From assembly GCF_002024805.1 (NCBI RefSeq), contig NZ_CP014337.1, positions 4,154,001-4,218,000 of the forward strand: 64,000 nucleotides of DNA, in the 5' to 3' direction. The notes under the pieces were generated by a model. It did not search any database and was not told the DNA's origin. It saw nothing but the letters and a program-made list of their open reading frames with translations. Positions within the stretch are counted from its first letter, which is position 1. Each line of letters starts with the position of its first letter. The translations under genes and the position numbers were made by a program. This DNA comes from Elizabethkingia bruuniana (GTDB lineage Bacteria > Bacteroidota > Bacteroidia > Flavobacteriales > Weeksellaceae). Positions 43,146 through 54,097 of this stretch are shown here, one piece after another.

Positions 43146-43730
43146 TTATTTATAAAAATTGCTTCCTTCCAGATATTCAAAAACTTCTGGTGGTAACATA
43201 GGACGTACATTTTTACCGGCCTTAATCATATCTCTTATTTCCGTGGCAGAAAGTTCTACAATAGGAGCTTTTACAAGATGTATATTAACATCTTGGAGAT
43301 ACTGATCTGTATTTTTCTTTTCTGCAAATACTCGAGGATAAACAATTAATTCATGATTAGCGATTAATTGTTCGTAATTTTTCCATTTAGGAAGACTCTC
43401 CAGATTGTCTTCTCCCATGATAAGACAAAATCCGTGATCCGGATATTTTTCGTGGAGATAAGTTAAAGTGTCTATCGTATATGAGGGGCGGGGAAGGCTA
43501 AATTCAATATCCGAAGCCTTTAGTTTTGAATAGCTTTGTACCGCAAGATTTACCATTTCCAGGCGATTGTATTCATCCAGTAAATTGGCTTTAGACTTAA
43601 AGGGATTCTGCGGGCTGACAACAAACCATATTTCTTCCAGATCTGTATTTTCCAGAATATAATTGGATAAAATAAGATGCCCAATATGGATAGGATTAAA
43701 AGAACCAAAAAATAAGCCTACTTTTTTCAT
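43146..43730 (-). CDS. nadD: Nicotinate-nucleotide adenylyltransferase
   Basis: 194 residues; makes deamido-NAD from nicotinate mononucleotide and ATP. The nucleotidyltransferase motif is MKKVGLFFGSFNPIHIGHLI and the C-terminal block is ELSATEIRDMIKAGKNVRPM then LPPEVFEYL. It sits 19 nt after recJ, so it is co-transcribed with it. Confidence 0.95.
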   Translation of the reverse strand: MKKVGLFFGSFNPIHIGHLILSNYILENTDLEEIWFVVSPQNPFKSKANLLDEYNRLEMVNLAVQSYSKLKASDIEFSLPRPSYTIDTLTYLHEKYPDHGFCLIMGEDNLESLPKWKNYEQLIANHELIVYPRVFAEKKNTDQYLQDVNIHLVKAPIVELSATEIRDMIKAGKNVRPMLPPEVFEYLEGSNFYK

Positions 43731-43749
43731 GATGCAATTTTAGAAAAAA

Positions 43750-45456
43750 TTAATGGAAAATAACATCTCTTACATTGAGATAGTAAGTAAGATTATCTTT
43801 CCAGTGATTCTCTTCAATAGTAAATGCAATATCAAAAGTTTTGGTTTTGAAGTCGGTGGCATGTTCCCCCATTTTGAAGGCTAAGCATTCTATTCCTTTT
43901 CTGGAAGAATCCTGAACAATATTAAATTTCAAATGAGAACTTTGCTTTCCAATTTTCCTTACATGACCACTTACTCGGGCATTTTTTATTACCAAAACAG
44001 GCTTCATATTTTCAGGACCAAAAGGAGCCAGCCATCGGTGGAACTGGAAAAAATCATTAGTTAAATCGTTCAGAGAAATTTCAGCATCAATTTCAATACT
44101 TGGCGTTTTCTGATGTTCCTTTATAGAGTTCTTTACAGTCTCTTCGAACTTTGTTTTAAATGCTTCAAAATGCTTTTTCTCCATAGACAGTCCTGCTGCA
44201 GCACGGTGTCCTCCAAATTTTAAAAATAAATCGGAACATACATCTAATGCATTGTGAAGATCGAAGTCTGCTACAGAACGAGCAGAAGCTACCATTTCAC
44301 CATTAGTCCCATCGGTAAATACCAAAGTGGGCTTGTAATATAATTCAATTAGTCTGGATGCAACAATACCAATTACACCTTTATTCCATTCAGACTGATA
44401 AACAATTGTACTGAATGTTTCCTCTTGTTTTGTCTCAATAACCTGATCTATAGCCTGCTGAGTCATATTACTGTCCAATTCCTTTCTCTCATCGTTTAGA
44501 TTAACAATCTGATCAGCAATGAGGTGGGCTTGTTTAGCATTTTCTGCAATCATTAGCTCTACAGCAGCTTTCCCGTGAGAAATTCTGCCTGCAGCATTTA
44601 TTTTAGGAGCAATTTCAAAAACAATATTCGAGATTGTGAAGTTCTGAAGCTTTTCGTAAGGAATTAAAATCTTTAATCCCTGTCTTTTTGTTTTACGCAG
44701 TTTATTGAGCCCCATTTTGGCGAATACTCTGTTTTCACCAGTGATAGGAACAATATCTGCAGCAATACTTATCGCCAAAAGATCGGTTAGATCTTGTAAT
44801 TCGTGGTCCGAAATTTTATAGATGGTATTCAGTGCCTGGCAAAGTTTATAGCCAACACCGCAGCCGCTAAGATCCTTATAAGGATATTCACAGTCTTTTC
44901 TTTTAGGATCAAGAACCGCCGCTGCTTTCGGAATCTCATCACCGGGAAGGTGGTGGTCACAAATTATAAAGTCAATTCCCAGACTATTAGCGTAGTCAAC
45001 TTTGTCTGCAGACTTGATTCCACAGTCTAATGCGATAATTAATGAAAAGCCATTTTCTTTTGCATAATCAATCCCCTCAGTGGAAACACCATAACCCTCC
45101 AGATTTCTGTCAGGAATATAAAAATCTAAATATTTCTTGTCGCAGATTTTGCTAAGGTACAGGTACATTAATGCAACGGCAGTTGTACCATCTACATCAT
45201 AATCTCCAAAGACTAATATTTTTTCTCCGTTTTCGATAGCCGTGGCAATTCTCTCCACTGCTTTTTGCATATCTGCCATCAGAAAAGGATTGTGTATATC
45301 GGAAGCTTTTGGCTTGAAGAATTCTCTGGCTTTCTGGTAGGAATCTACTCCCCGCATAACCAGAATTTTGGATGCTAAAGAACCAAATCCCAGCGAAGAG
45401 CTGATACTATCTATTAAGTCTTCGGAAGGTGTCGGTTTGTAGATCCATCGTTGCAT
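43750..45456 (-). CDS. recJ: Single-stranded-DNA-specific exonuclease RecJ
   Basis: About 568 residues from MQRWIYKPTPSEDLIDSISS (a Met one codon upstream at 45459 is equally possible). RecJ degrades ssDNA 5' to 3' in recombination and mismatch repair. The DHH family motifs are seen: VFGDYDVDGTTAVALMYLYL, IIALDCGIKSADKVDYANSL, FIICDHHLPGDEIPKAAAVL, and the DHHA1 region KFGGHRAAAGLSMEKKH. The longer frame to 45510 would add 18 residues and is disfavoured by a -7 promoter element lying inside it at 45467-45474. Confidence 0.93.
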   Translation of the reverse strand: MQRWIYKPTPSEDLIDSISSSLGFGSLASKILVMRGVDSYQKAREFFKPKASDIHNPFLMADMQKAVERIATAIENGEKILVFGDYDVDGTTAVALMYLYLSKICDKKYLDFYIPDRNLEGYGVSTEGIDYAKENGFSLIIALDCGIKSADKVDYANSLGIDFIICDHHLPGDEIPKAAAVLDPKRKDCEYPYKDLSGCGVGYKLCQALNTIYKISDHELQDLTDLLAISIAADIVPITGENRVFAKMGLNKLRKTKRQGLKILIPYEKLQNFTISNIVFEIAPKINAAGRISHGKAAVELMIAENAKQAHLIADQIVNLNDERKELDSNMTQQAIDQVIETKQEETFSTIVYQSEWNKGVIGIVASRLIELYYKPTLVFTDGTNGEMVASARSVADFDLHNALDVCSDLFLKFGGHRAAAGLSMEKKHFEAFKTKFEETVKNSIKEHQKTPSIEIDAEISLNDLTNDFFQFHRWLAPFGPENMKPVLVIKNARVSGHVRKIGKQSSHLKFNIVQDSSRKGIECLAFKMGEHATDFKTKTFDIAFTIEENHWKDNLTYYLNVRDVIFH

Positions 45457-45466
45457 CATAGGGTAA

Positions 45467-45474
45467 CAAATATA
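45467..45474 (-). promoter_or_regulatory. Possible -7 promoter element for recJ-nadD
   Basis: TATATTTG on the minus strand, 7-10 nt before the likely recJ start codons, implying a very short leader. No -33 TTG seen. Confidence 0.3.
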
Positions 45475-45605
45475 GGAAATAAAAAGTGTATGTCTTAATA
45501 GTTTTACCAAAATTAATTTTGTAGTAATAGAAAACTGTTTCTTTAAATCACCGGGTGGTGTTTAAAAATTGTATCTTGCGCCGGATAACTTAAAAATACT
45601 ATAAA

Positions 45606-46418
45606 ATGAAAAAAATTATTGCAGGCGCATTAATACTGGGCGCTTTTTCTATGTCAAATGCTCAGATTAGTTTGGGTAAAATCACAGATGTTGCAGGAAA
45701 GGGATTAAAAGCTCTAACTTTTAGTAATGCAGATGCTATTAATCTTTCCAAAGAAGCGGTAGAATGGATGGATAAAAATAATGCAGTAGCAGGACCAAAA
45801 GATCCATATACAATCAGACTGAACAAGCTTTTCGGAAAACATAAAACTCAAGATGGATTAAACCTGAATTATAAGGTTTATAAAGTAAAAGATATTAATG
45901 CTTTTGCTTGTGCAGACGGAAGTGTAAGAGTTTTTTCTTCTTTAATGGATATTATGACTGATGATGAAATCCTTGCAGTGATTGGTCACGAAATTGGTCA
46001 CGTGAAGAATGAAGATACTAAAGATGCTATGAAGAGTGCATACATGAAGGCTGCTGCTCTTGATGCTGCATCTGCTACATCTAAAACAGTGGCAACTTTA
46101 AATGAAAGCCAGCTTGGTAAAATGGCTAACGAAATGATGGATGCTGCCCATAGTAAAAAACAAGAATCTGAGGCAGATCTTTATTCGTACGATTTTATGA
46201 AAAAGAATGGATATAATGTTGTAGCAGAGTATACCGCATTCAAAAAATTAGCATTGTTGTCCGAACAGGGAGATAAGCAAAGTGGTTTTCAGAAAATGTT
46301 TAACTCACATCCGGATAGTGTAAAGAGAGCTGATGTGATTAAGAAAAAGGCTGAAAAAGACGGGTTATGGAAAGATCCGGGGACAATTACAATTCCGACA
46401 ACAAAACTGACAAAATAA
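45606..46418 (+). CDS. M48-family metalloprotease, exported
   Basis: 270 residues with signal peptide MKKIIAGALILGAFSMSNA then Q. The zinc site is IGHEIGHVKNED (HExxH), and the downstream third ligand lies in KKQESEADLYSYDFMKK. Related proteins (LoiP, BepA, YcaL-like) act in outer-membrane quality control. No TPR domain follows here, so it is LoiP/YcaL-like in architecture. It stands alone with a terminator after it. Confidence 0.9.
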   Translation: MKKIIAGALILGAFSMSNAQISLGKITDVAGKGLKALTFSNADAINLSKEAVEWMDKNNAVAGPKDPYTIRLNKLFGKHKTQDGLNLNYKVYKVKDINAFACADGSVRVFSSLMDIMTDDEILAVIGHEIGHVKNEDTKDAMKSAYMKAAALDAASATSKTVATLNESQLGKMANEMMDAAHSKKQESEADLYSYDFMKKNGYNVVAEYTAFKKLALLSEQGDKQSGFQKMFNSHPDSVKRADVIKKKAEKDGLWKDPGTITIPTTKLTK

Positions 46419-46429
46419 ATTTAAAATAG

Positions 46430-46457
46430 AAAAGGATGATCATTTGATCATCCTTTT
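46430..46457 (+). terminator. Intrinsic terminator between convergent M48 and ABC-F genes
   Basis: AAAAGGATGATCA (46430-46442) pairs with TGATCATCCTTTT (46445-46457) with a 2-nt loop. Being symmetrical with A and T ends, it can work for both converging genes. Confidence 0.85.
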
Positions 46458-46481
46458 AATTTTCACTTATGATAGAATTGG

Positions 46482-48146
<1,665 letters not shown>

Positions 48147-48192
48147 TTATATGTCTTCGAGGAAAAATGTTAGTGTTTTGTTAAATTTTGGT

Positions 48193-48651
48193 ATGAAAAT
48201 TGAAAGAACTGTTAATATTGTAAACAGAAGAGCTCGCTTCGAGTATGAAATACTTGAAGAATATGAAGCAGGTATTGTTTTATATGGAACCGAAATAAAG
48301 TCGTTACGTTCTTCTAAAGCATCAATTGCGGAAAGTTTTTGCCAGATGAAAGACGGTGAACTTTGGGTGGTCAATATGATGATAGATGAATATAAGATGG
48401 GATCATTTTATAATCACAAGGCGAAACGCGATCGGAAGTTGTTACTACATAAAGGAGAACTTTCCCGTTTGGAGAAAAAAGTAAAAGATGTAGGGTTTAC
48501 AATAATACCTTTAAAATTATATATAAATGATAAAGGTAGAGCTAAACTCCTTATTGGGTTTGGAAGAGGAAAGAAACTATTTGACAAACGTGAATCTATT
48601 AAAAAACGTGAATCTGATAGAAATCTAAGCAGAATTCGAAAGAATTTTTAA
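48193..48651 (+). CDS. smpB: SsrA-binding protein SmpB
   Basis: 152 residues from MKIERTVNIVNRRARFEYEI, the typical SmpB size. Conserved blocks are ILEEYEAGIVLYGTEIKSLR, FYNHKAKRDRKLLLHKGEL and the basic C-terminal tail RGKKLFDKRESIKKRESDRN. It brings tmRNA to stalled ribosomes. Frames open upstream to 48028 would overlap the divergent ABC-F gene and both promoters, so the internal ATG is preferred. Confidence 0.93.
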   Translation: MKIERTVNIVNRRARFEYEILEEYEAGIVLYGTEIKSLRSSKASIAESFCQMKDGELWVVNMMIDEYKMGSFYNHKAKRDRKLLLHKGELSRLEKKVKDVGFTIIPLKLYINDKGRAKLLIGFGRGKKLFDKRESIKKRESDRNLSRIRKNF

Positions 48652-48718
48652 AAAAACTTTGTTTAATACGTATTTTTATATTTATTTTGCATTATCAATT
48701 ATTTAATCATTTAATTCT

Positions 48719-50191
48719 ATGAAAAATTTAAAACTAGGAATTACAGCATTGGCACTTACGGTAGCCACTACTGCGTTCGCACAGACTACGAGCAATCCGT
48801 GGTTAATCGGTGTGGGGGCACATGGTGAAAACCACAAAGCACAAGCTAACAATTTCTCAAATACCTTCGGAGCTCAGAATCTGACTAAGAGGCTATTTAA
48901 TTTGAATAATTTCTCTATTACTCCACCATTATCTAAATTAACTGTTGCTAGAAATATCAACAAATATTTAGTTCTTGACTTACAGGCTTCTGTAGGTAAT
49001 GTTGGAAATAAGAAATTTGACATGGATAAAGAGTTTTTCTTGATGGCTGGTTTAGGTCTTCAATTCAAATTCAACAGTCTATGGAATGAAGAGTCTTGGT
49101 TCGATCCATATGCAAGAGTTGGTGCGAACTACCTAAGACATGACTATTCTGGATTAACTTTCCCAAGAACAGATGCTTTCGGTAATTACTATGATTCTTA
49201 TAATGGAAATGGAGATAAGACAGGTAAGAAAAACTTCTTCGCTGTATCTACAGGTTTAGGATCTAACTTCTGGATTACTAAAAACTTCGGTCTTGGTATT
49301 CAAGGAGATTATGTAACTACTCCAGGTGATAAGTCTGTAGTTGCTAACTTCTGGCAAGCTTCTGCATCTCTATTATTCAGATTTGGTAACAGAGACAGAG
49401 ATAAGGATGGTATCCCTGATAAAGATGACAGATGTCCAGATACTCCAGGATTACCTGAGTTCCAAGGATGTCCAGATACTGACGGTGATGGTATTCCAGA
49501 TATCGACGATAAATGTCCTGAGGTTGCTGGTCCAAAAGAAAACCAAGGTTGTCCTTGGCCAGATACTGATGGTGATGGTGTGTTAGACAAAGACGATAAG
49601 TGTCCTAACGTACCAGGTCCAGTAGAAAATCAAGGTTGTCCTTGGCCAGATAGAGATGGTGATGGTATCCCTGATAAAGATGACAGATGTCCAGATGTAC
49701 CAGGTCTTCCTGAGTACCAAGGATGTCCTCCAACTGCAGAAGTTGTAACTAAAGAGCTTAAAGATATCTTATTCGATTTCAACAAAGCTACAATCCAATC
49801 TAGTTCTTTATCTAAAGTAGATGCTGCTGCTGCTATCATTAAAGGAGCTAAAGCTGAAAACTTCTTAGTAACTGGTCACACAGATGCTAAAGGTAATGCT
49901 AACTACAACTTGAAATTATCAAGAGAAAGAGCTGCTTCTGTAGTGAAAGCTCTTGAGGCTAGAGGTGTAAACGGAGCTAACTTGAAATCTGTAGGTGTAG
50001 GTTCTAAAGAAGCTACTGTACCAGCTACTGCTTCTAACGAGGCTAGACAAGTAGACAGAAAAGTTGAAGTAAGAGCTATCTCTGCTGATACTGAGTGGGC
50101 TGCTTACAAAAAAGATGACGTTACTGTTGTTAAGCCAGTAAAAAAAGGAGTGAAAAAATCTTCTAAAAAAGTTATCAAAAAGAAAAAATAA
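48719..50191 (+). CDS. OmpA-family outer-membrane protein with TSP3 repeats
   Basis: 490 residues. Signal peptide MKNLKLGITALALTVATTAF then AQ. An N-terminal beta-barrel (about 25-220) is followed by four thrombospondin type-3, calcium-binding-type repeats (DRDKDGIPDKDDRCPDTPG and similar, about 225-340) visible as DNA repeats at about 49400-49730. Then comes the peptidoglycan-binding OmpA domain with LFDFNKATIQSSSLSKVDAA, VTGHTDAKGNANYNLKLSRE and EARQVDRKVEVRAIS. A lysine-rich tail (KPVKKGVKKSSKKVIKKKK) extends past the domain. Clean codon usage suggests high expression; it is a likely major surface protein. A well-spaced terminator follows. Confidence 0.92.
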   Translation: MKNLKLGITALALTVATTAFAQTTSNPWLIGVGAHGENHKAQANNFSNTFGAQNLTKRLFNLNNFSITPPLSKLTVARNINKYLVLDLQASVGNVGNKKFDMDKEFFLMAGLGLQFKFNSLWNEESWFDPYARVGANYLRHDYSGLTFPRTDAFGNYYDSYNGNGDKTGKKNFFAVSTGLGSNFWITKNFGLGIQGDYVTTPGDKSVVANFWQASASLLFRFGNRDRDKDGIPDKDDRCPDTPGLPEFQGCPDTDGDGIPDIDDKCPEVAGPKENQGCPWPDTDGDGVLDKDDKCPNVPGPVENQGCPWPDRDGDGIPDKDDRCPDVPGLPEYQGCPPTAEVVTKELKDILFDFNKATIQSSSLSKVDAAAAIIKGAKAENFLVTGHTDAKGNANYNLKLSRERAASVVKALEARGVNGANLKSVGVGSKEATVPATASNEARQVDRKVEVRAISADTEWAAYKKDDVTVVKPVKKGVKKSSKKVIKKKK

Positions 50192-50212
50192 TTAAAATTT
50201 TTTCAATATAAT

Positions 50213-50243
50213 AAACACCTCCACCTAGTGGGGGTGTTTTTTT
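50213..50243 (+). terminator. Intrinsic terminator after the OmpA-like gene
   Basis: AAACACCTCCAC (50213-50224) pairs with GTGGGGGTGTTT (50228-50239, one G-T pair) with a 3-nt loop, followed by a T run. Confidence 0.85.
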
Positions 50244-50254
50244 ATGCATGTACG

Positions 50255-50285
50255 TTGTATAATTTGTTGATTAGTGATATTTTTG
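50255..50285 (+). promoter_or_regulatory. Promoter of the YebC-family gene
   Basis: TTG (50255-50257), 20-nt spacer, TATTTTTG (50278-50285) followed by CAC; 19 nt to the ATG at 50305. Confidence 0.65.
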
Positions 50286-50304
50286 CACGTAAATAAATTC
50301 AGAA

Positions 50305-51042
50305 ATGGGAAGAGCATTTGAATATAGAAAGGCCTCTAAGATGGCCAGATGGGATAAAATGGCAAAAACATTTTCCAGAATAGGAAAGGATATTGCTTTG
50401 GCAGTAAAAGCCGGAGGAACTGACCCGGATTCCAACCCTGCATTAAGAAGGTGTATTCAGAATGCTAAAGGAGCTAACATGCCAAAAGATAATGTTGAAA
50501 GGGCTATTAAAAAAGCTTCTGGTGCAGATGCAGAAACCTATGAAGAAATCACATATGAAGGATATGGACAAGGAGGTGTGGCTTTCTTCATTGAATGTAC
50601 AACAAATAATCCTACAAGGACGGTTGCTAATGTAAGAGCTATTTTCAATAAGTTCGATGGTAATCTTGGTAAAAACGGAGAACTTTCTTTTCTATTTGAT
50701 AGAAAAGGTATTTTTACCATAGAAAAATCTCAGATCAAAATGGAGTGGGATGATTTCGAAATGGAGATGATTGATGGTGGAGCTGAAGAAATAGATCAGG
50801 ACGAAGAAATCGTAATGGTTACAACAGCTTTTGAAGACTTTGGTACCATGTCTCATAAGCTTGAAGAGATGAAATTAGAGGTTCAGAATGCAGAACTGCA
50901 AAGAATACCTAACATGCATAAAGGTGTAAGTTTGGAGCAGGGTTTAGCTAACCTGAAAATGCTAGATCGTTTTGAAGAAGACGATGATGTACAAAACGTT
51001 TACCATAATATGGAAATGACAGAAGAATTGCTTCAGAGCTAA
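50305..51042 (+). CDS. YebC/PmpR-family regulator
   Basis: 245 residues, starting MGRAFEYRKASKMARWDKMA and including AKGANMPKDNVERAIKKASG, ITYEGYGQGGVAFFIECTTN and GELSFLFDRKGIFTIEKSQI. The family has been described as a transcription factor and, more recently, as a factor that helps ribosomes at proline-rich stalls. It is flanked by a strong promoter and a terminator. Confidence 0.95.
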   Translation: MGRAFEYRKASKMARWDKMAKTFSRIGKDIALAVKAGGTDPDSNPALRRCIQNAKGANMPKDNVERAIKKASGADAETYEEITYEGYGQGGVAFFIECTTNNPTRTVANVRAIFNKFDGNLGKNGELSFLFDRKGIFTIEKSQIKMEWDDFEMEMIDGGAEEIDQDEEIVMVTTAFEDFGTMSHKLEEMKLEVQNAELQRIPNMHKGVSLEQGLANLKMLDRFEEDDDVQNVYHNMEMTEELLQS

Positions 51043-51062
51043 GAAGTGATTTTATATAAATA

Positions 51063-51096
51063 AAAAGAGCCTGATTTTTCAGGCTCTTTTGTTTTT
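51063..51096 (+). terminator. Intrinsic terminator after the YebC gene
   Basis: AAAAGAGCCTGA (51063-51074) pairs with TCAGGCTCTTTT (51079-51090), then GTTTTT. The neighbouring GNAT gene ends at 51097 on the other strand, so it probably serves both. Confidence 0.9.
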
Positions 51097-51393
51097 CTAG
51101 GGATATACATCACTAATATCTTTCATATTGACCAATACACTTCGTGAGAAGCTGCAATGTGGATATATTCTCCATTTATTTTCTCTGGCAAAACTTACGG
51201 CCTCAGCTACGAGCATTTGTCCATATCCATTTCCTTCATGCTTAGGAAATACCATTACATAGGAAATAATAAGAATATTTTTTTCAGGCTGAATGGTATA
51301 TGTTAATTTCCCTATTTCTTCATTATTTTGGTTAAAGGCACTAATGAATCCACCGTTCTGGCTTTGTACCTTTTCAAATCTTAGATTTTCCAT
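51097..51393 (-). CDS. Small GNAT-fold N-acetyltransferase
   Basis: 98 residues from MENLRFEKVQSQNGGFISAF. The acetyl-CoA-binding loop is FPKHEGNGYGQMLVAEAVSF, followed by RENKWRIYPHCSFSRSVL, as in the short YjdJ/Gcn5-like (GNAT_2) family. A second Met three codons upstream is also possible. The acceptor substrate is unknown. Ends 30 nt before the RDD gene end and may share its transcript. Confidence 0.82.
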   Translation of the reverse strand: MENLRFEKVQSQNGGFISAFNQNNEEIGKLTYTIQPEKNILIISYVMVFPKHEGNGYGQMLVAEAVSFARENKWRIYPHCSFSRSVLVNMKDISDVYP

Positions 51394-51422
51394 ACACAAC
51401 ATGTTTTACTAAATATACGAAA

Positions 51423-52169
51423 TTATTGTATACCTGTGTAATAGTTGTAGTCCTGAATAACAATTGCAATGAACTGTTGATCTGTAATTTCCTGAGTGTT
51501 GTATGTAATACCGGTAGTCTGGCGTATTTTTTCAGCTAACTTTTTGATGATGCCTTGGTCGAAGGTATTCTTGGCTTTAACATAATTTTCCTTAATAATC
51601 CGCATGTCATTATCAGATAAAGCAATTACCTGTGGGAACCTTGCAATGTAATCCTGTGACAGATTTACAAGTATTGTATGGTTGATATTGTATTTACTTT
51701 TTAGTGTAATAACAGCAGTACCTGCTGCCAGATCACCTAAACGTTTATTATGTTTATTGGTTACCATAGTTATAACACCTACGAGTCCGGAGCTGAACAT
51801 GATATCGATAAGCCTGAAAAACCAGCGCATAAAATAATCACCAAAGCTTGCCTGGTAGCCATCTGTTTTTACAACTCTTATTTTCATTACTCTTTTTCCC
51901 GGTGTCTGCCCTTCCATAAAACTTTCGAACAAAAGTGTATAAAGATTCATAGGAAGAGATATGATTGCGAAAATAGCCATCAGGGACCATTGATCGGTTA
52001 TTTTTAAAAGTTTAAAACCGAATATATATGCGATAATAAGATATATAACAACGAAATAGGCAACCTTAATTACCATGTCGATTATGAATGCAAGAATTCT
52101 CTCACCAATACTGGCAGGATCGAAACTGATATTTACATTTTGTGATGTATTTATATCTATTGAATTCAT
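51423..52169 (-). CDS. RDD-family membrane protein
   Basis: 248 residues. The RDD pattern is seen: Arg and Asp in ASIGERILAFIIDMVIKVAY (first helix), then PMNLYTLLFESFMEGQTPGK and the GDLAAGTAVITL motif. About four membrane helices lie in residues 25-150 and the tail is soluble. The family is of unknown function. It diverges from the SpoIIM-like gene across only 25 nt, so the two are probably regulated together. Confidence 0.88.
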   Translation of the reverse strand: MNSIDINTSQNVNISFDPASIGERILAFIIDMVIKVAYFVVIYLIIAYIFGFKLLKITDQWSLMAIFAIISLPMNLYTLLFESFMEGQTPGKRVMKIRVVKTDGYQASFGDYFMRWFFRLIDIMFSSGLVGVITMVTNKHNKRLGDLAAGTAVITLKSKYNINHTILVNLSQDYIARFPQVIALSDNDMRIIKENYVKAKNTFDQGIIKKLAEKIRQTTGITYNTQEITDQQFIAIVIQDYNYYTGIQ

Positions 52170-52194
52170 AATTTTTTGTTACATTAGCAAATAT

Positions 52195-53169
52195 ATGAGA
52201 GAAATCGCTTTCATCAAACAAAATAAAGAAAAATGGCTGGATATAGAGCAGGTGGTATTAGGAAAAATTAAAAAAAATCCTGATGACCTGTCTTCGTTAT
52301 ATATCAACCTGATTAATGACTTGTCTTTTTCTCAGACTTATTATCCCAAAAGTAAGACAACGGTATATCTTAACTATCTCTCATCACAGATTTTCCAAAA
52401 GATCTATAAAACAAAAAGGATAGAGCAAAACAGGTTAAAAGCATTTTTCATGAAAGAGGTTCCTCTGATCATGTATGAATACAGAAAATATTTACTGCTT
52501 GCTTTTCTTGTTTTTTCTATGTTTACTACCATAGGTGTTATTTCTACACATTATGATCTGGATTTTGTCAAATTGATATTAGGAGAAGATTATGTCAATC
52601 AAACCTTAGAGAATATTAAAAAGGGCAATGCTGTTGCTATTTATGGAAGCGGATCTAACTGGGGAAGTGCCATTGGAATTATTCAGAATAATCTGGGAGT
52701 AGGAGCTAAGCTTTATGCTTATGGTATTTTCGGCGGTATTGGAACACTATTAGTGTTAATGCAGAATAGTATTATGCTGGGGACCTTTCAGTATTTTTTT
52801 CAGCAACAAGGTGTATTAGGAGACAGTATGCGTGGAATATGGATACACGGTGCTTTTGAAATATCAGCGATGGTAATAGAGGCTACTGCAGGTTTTATAC
52901 TTGGTGCTTCTTTGCTTTTCCCAAAAACTTACTCGAGGCTGAATTCATTTAAAATAGGATTTAGGAATTCATTTAAAATATTTGTAAGCACTATTCCGTT
53001 TACCATATTTGCCGGAATTTTAGAAGGTTTTGTAACAAGATATGCACTGCAAATGCCACTAATTATTGATTTGGTAATTATCTTTGGGACACTAGGATTC
53101 ATAATCTTCTATTACGCTATTTTCCCTTACAGGGTCCATAAAAAACTAAAACATGATGCAATTTTATAA
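52195..53169 (+). CDS. SpoIIM-like (stage II sporulation protein M) membrane protein
   Basis: 324 residues from MREIAFIKQNKEKWLDIEQV. Sequences such as YRKYLLLAFLVFSMFTTIGV, QNNLGVGAKLYAYGIFGGIG and IWIHGAFEISAMVIEATAGF are typical of the SpoIIM/DUF95 family, with about six membrane helices. The organism does not sporulate; the family is broader than its name. The frame is open upstream to 52075, but that would overlap the divergent RDD gene. Its end overlaps the next gene by 17 nt. Confidence 0.88.
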   Translation: MREIAFIKQNKEKWLDIEQVVLGKIKKNPDDLSSLYINLINDLSFSQTYYPKSKTTVYLNYLSSQIFQKIYKTKRIEQNRLKAFFMKEVPLIMYEYRKYLLLAFLVFSMFTTIGVISTHYDLDFVKLILGEDYVNQTLENIKKGNAVAIYGSGSNWGSAIGIIQNNLGVGAKLYAYGIFGGIGTLLVLMQNSIMLGTFQYFFQQQGVLGDSMRGIWIHGAFEISAMVIEATAGFILGASLLFPKTYSRLNSFKIGFRNSFKIFVSTIPFTIFAGILEGFVTRYALQMPLIIDLVIIFGTLGFIIFYYAIFPYRVHKKLKHDAIL

Positions 53170-54097
53170 AAAAAGAGATTTTGGAGCGTTGGTATCAGAT
53201 ACGCTTAATTTCTTCAAGCTATATGGGAAAAATTATTTCAAAAATTATCTTACACTCAACGGTGGAATTATTATTCTATTGGTTGTTGTAATTGTAATAG
53301 GTTTTGGTGATTTTTTTAAGCAGGCTTTCGGATCCAATATAAACGGTGAAGCCTATTTGTTTCAGGATTATTTTCAACAAAATCAAGGTCTATTGATAGG
53401 AGCTTCGGTTCTTTCAATTATATTAATTATTCTGTTGTCACTAATTTCATATTCATTTCCTGTGCTCTACATGAAGCGACTTGCTGAGACGGGTAATTCT
53501 AAAGTGACGATGAATGAAATGATAGAGGATATGAAAAAAAATCTGAAGAAATTTTTTATCTTCTTCATTGGTTCTATTTTTATCCTGACGCCATTATTCA
53601 TTTTTGCATTTGTTATTTCATCTTTTCTAATGATTATTCTTATCGGTTTCTTGCTGATTATGGCCTGTATCCCGGTAATGGTTAATATTATAAACTTCAC
53701 CCTGTTCAATATGTACAATACCAATGATGGTTTTTTTGCATCCATTGGTATAGCATTTCGTATGCAGTTTTCCAAAAGCTTCTGGAAATATATAGGCTCC
53801 ACTTTCATTGTTTATTTACTGATTAATGTGGTGACAAGTATTTTTGCCTTTATTCCTATGATGTTTTTATATGGATATATTATTACCACTGTAAGAACTA
53901 CTCCGGATGCACTTGGATCAGATTCCTCATTTTTTATGACACTTATGGCCATTGTGTATGCTGTATCAATTGCATGTACTATTGTACTCAATAATCTAAT
54001 CTATGTAAATGCTGGTTTCATGTATTATGACAGCAGAACAGATTTACACCGCAATGTTACTTTTTCCGAAATCGATACTATTGGGTCTGGTGAATAA
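53153..54097 (+). CDS. Multi-pass membrane protein of the RDD/SpoIIM cluster, unknown function
   Basis: 314 residues with about six hydrophobic helices, for example GGIIILLVVVIVIGFGDFF, GLLIGASVLSIILIILLSL and FFIFFIGSIFILTPLFIFAF. There is no catalytic motif. It overlaps the SpoIIM gene and its stop overlaps the DUF4129 gene start, so it is part of the same operon. Genes of this kind routinely sit here in Bacteroidota; I do not know a function. Confidence 0.75.
   Translation: MMQFYKKRDFGALVSDTLNFFKLYGKNYFKNYLTLNGGIIILLVVVIVIGFGDFFKQAFGSNINGEAYLFQDYFQQNQGLLIGASVLSIILIILLSLISYSFPVLYMKRLAETGNSKVTMNEMIEDMKKNLKKFFIFFIGSIFILTPLFIFAFVISSFLMIILIGFLLIMACIPVMVNIINFTLFNMYNTNDGFFASIGIAFRMQFSKSFWKYIGSTFIVYLLINVVTSIFAFIPMMFLYGYIITTVRTTPDALGSDSSFFMTLMAIVYAVSIACTIVLNNLIYVNAGFMYYDSRTDLHRNVTFSEIDTIGSGE

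Noticed and set aside
43058-43210. N-terminal extension of the DUF3817 gene
   Set aside because: It overlaps nadD and adds no membrane or conserved segment.
45457-45510. N-terminal extension of recJ
   Set aside because: A -7 promoter element falls inside it, and RecJ proteins begin near the RWIYKP block.
49400-49730. Regularly spaced DNA repeats that could suggest CRISPR
   Set aside because: They encode in-frame TSP3 protein repeats with DxDxDG motifs; the spacer-like parts are coding and there are no cas genes.
49309-49839. Minus-strand frames across the OmpA repeat region
   Set aside because: Antisense shadows of the TSP3 repeats, rich in Ser, Gly and Pro by complement.
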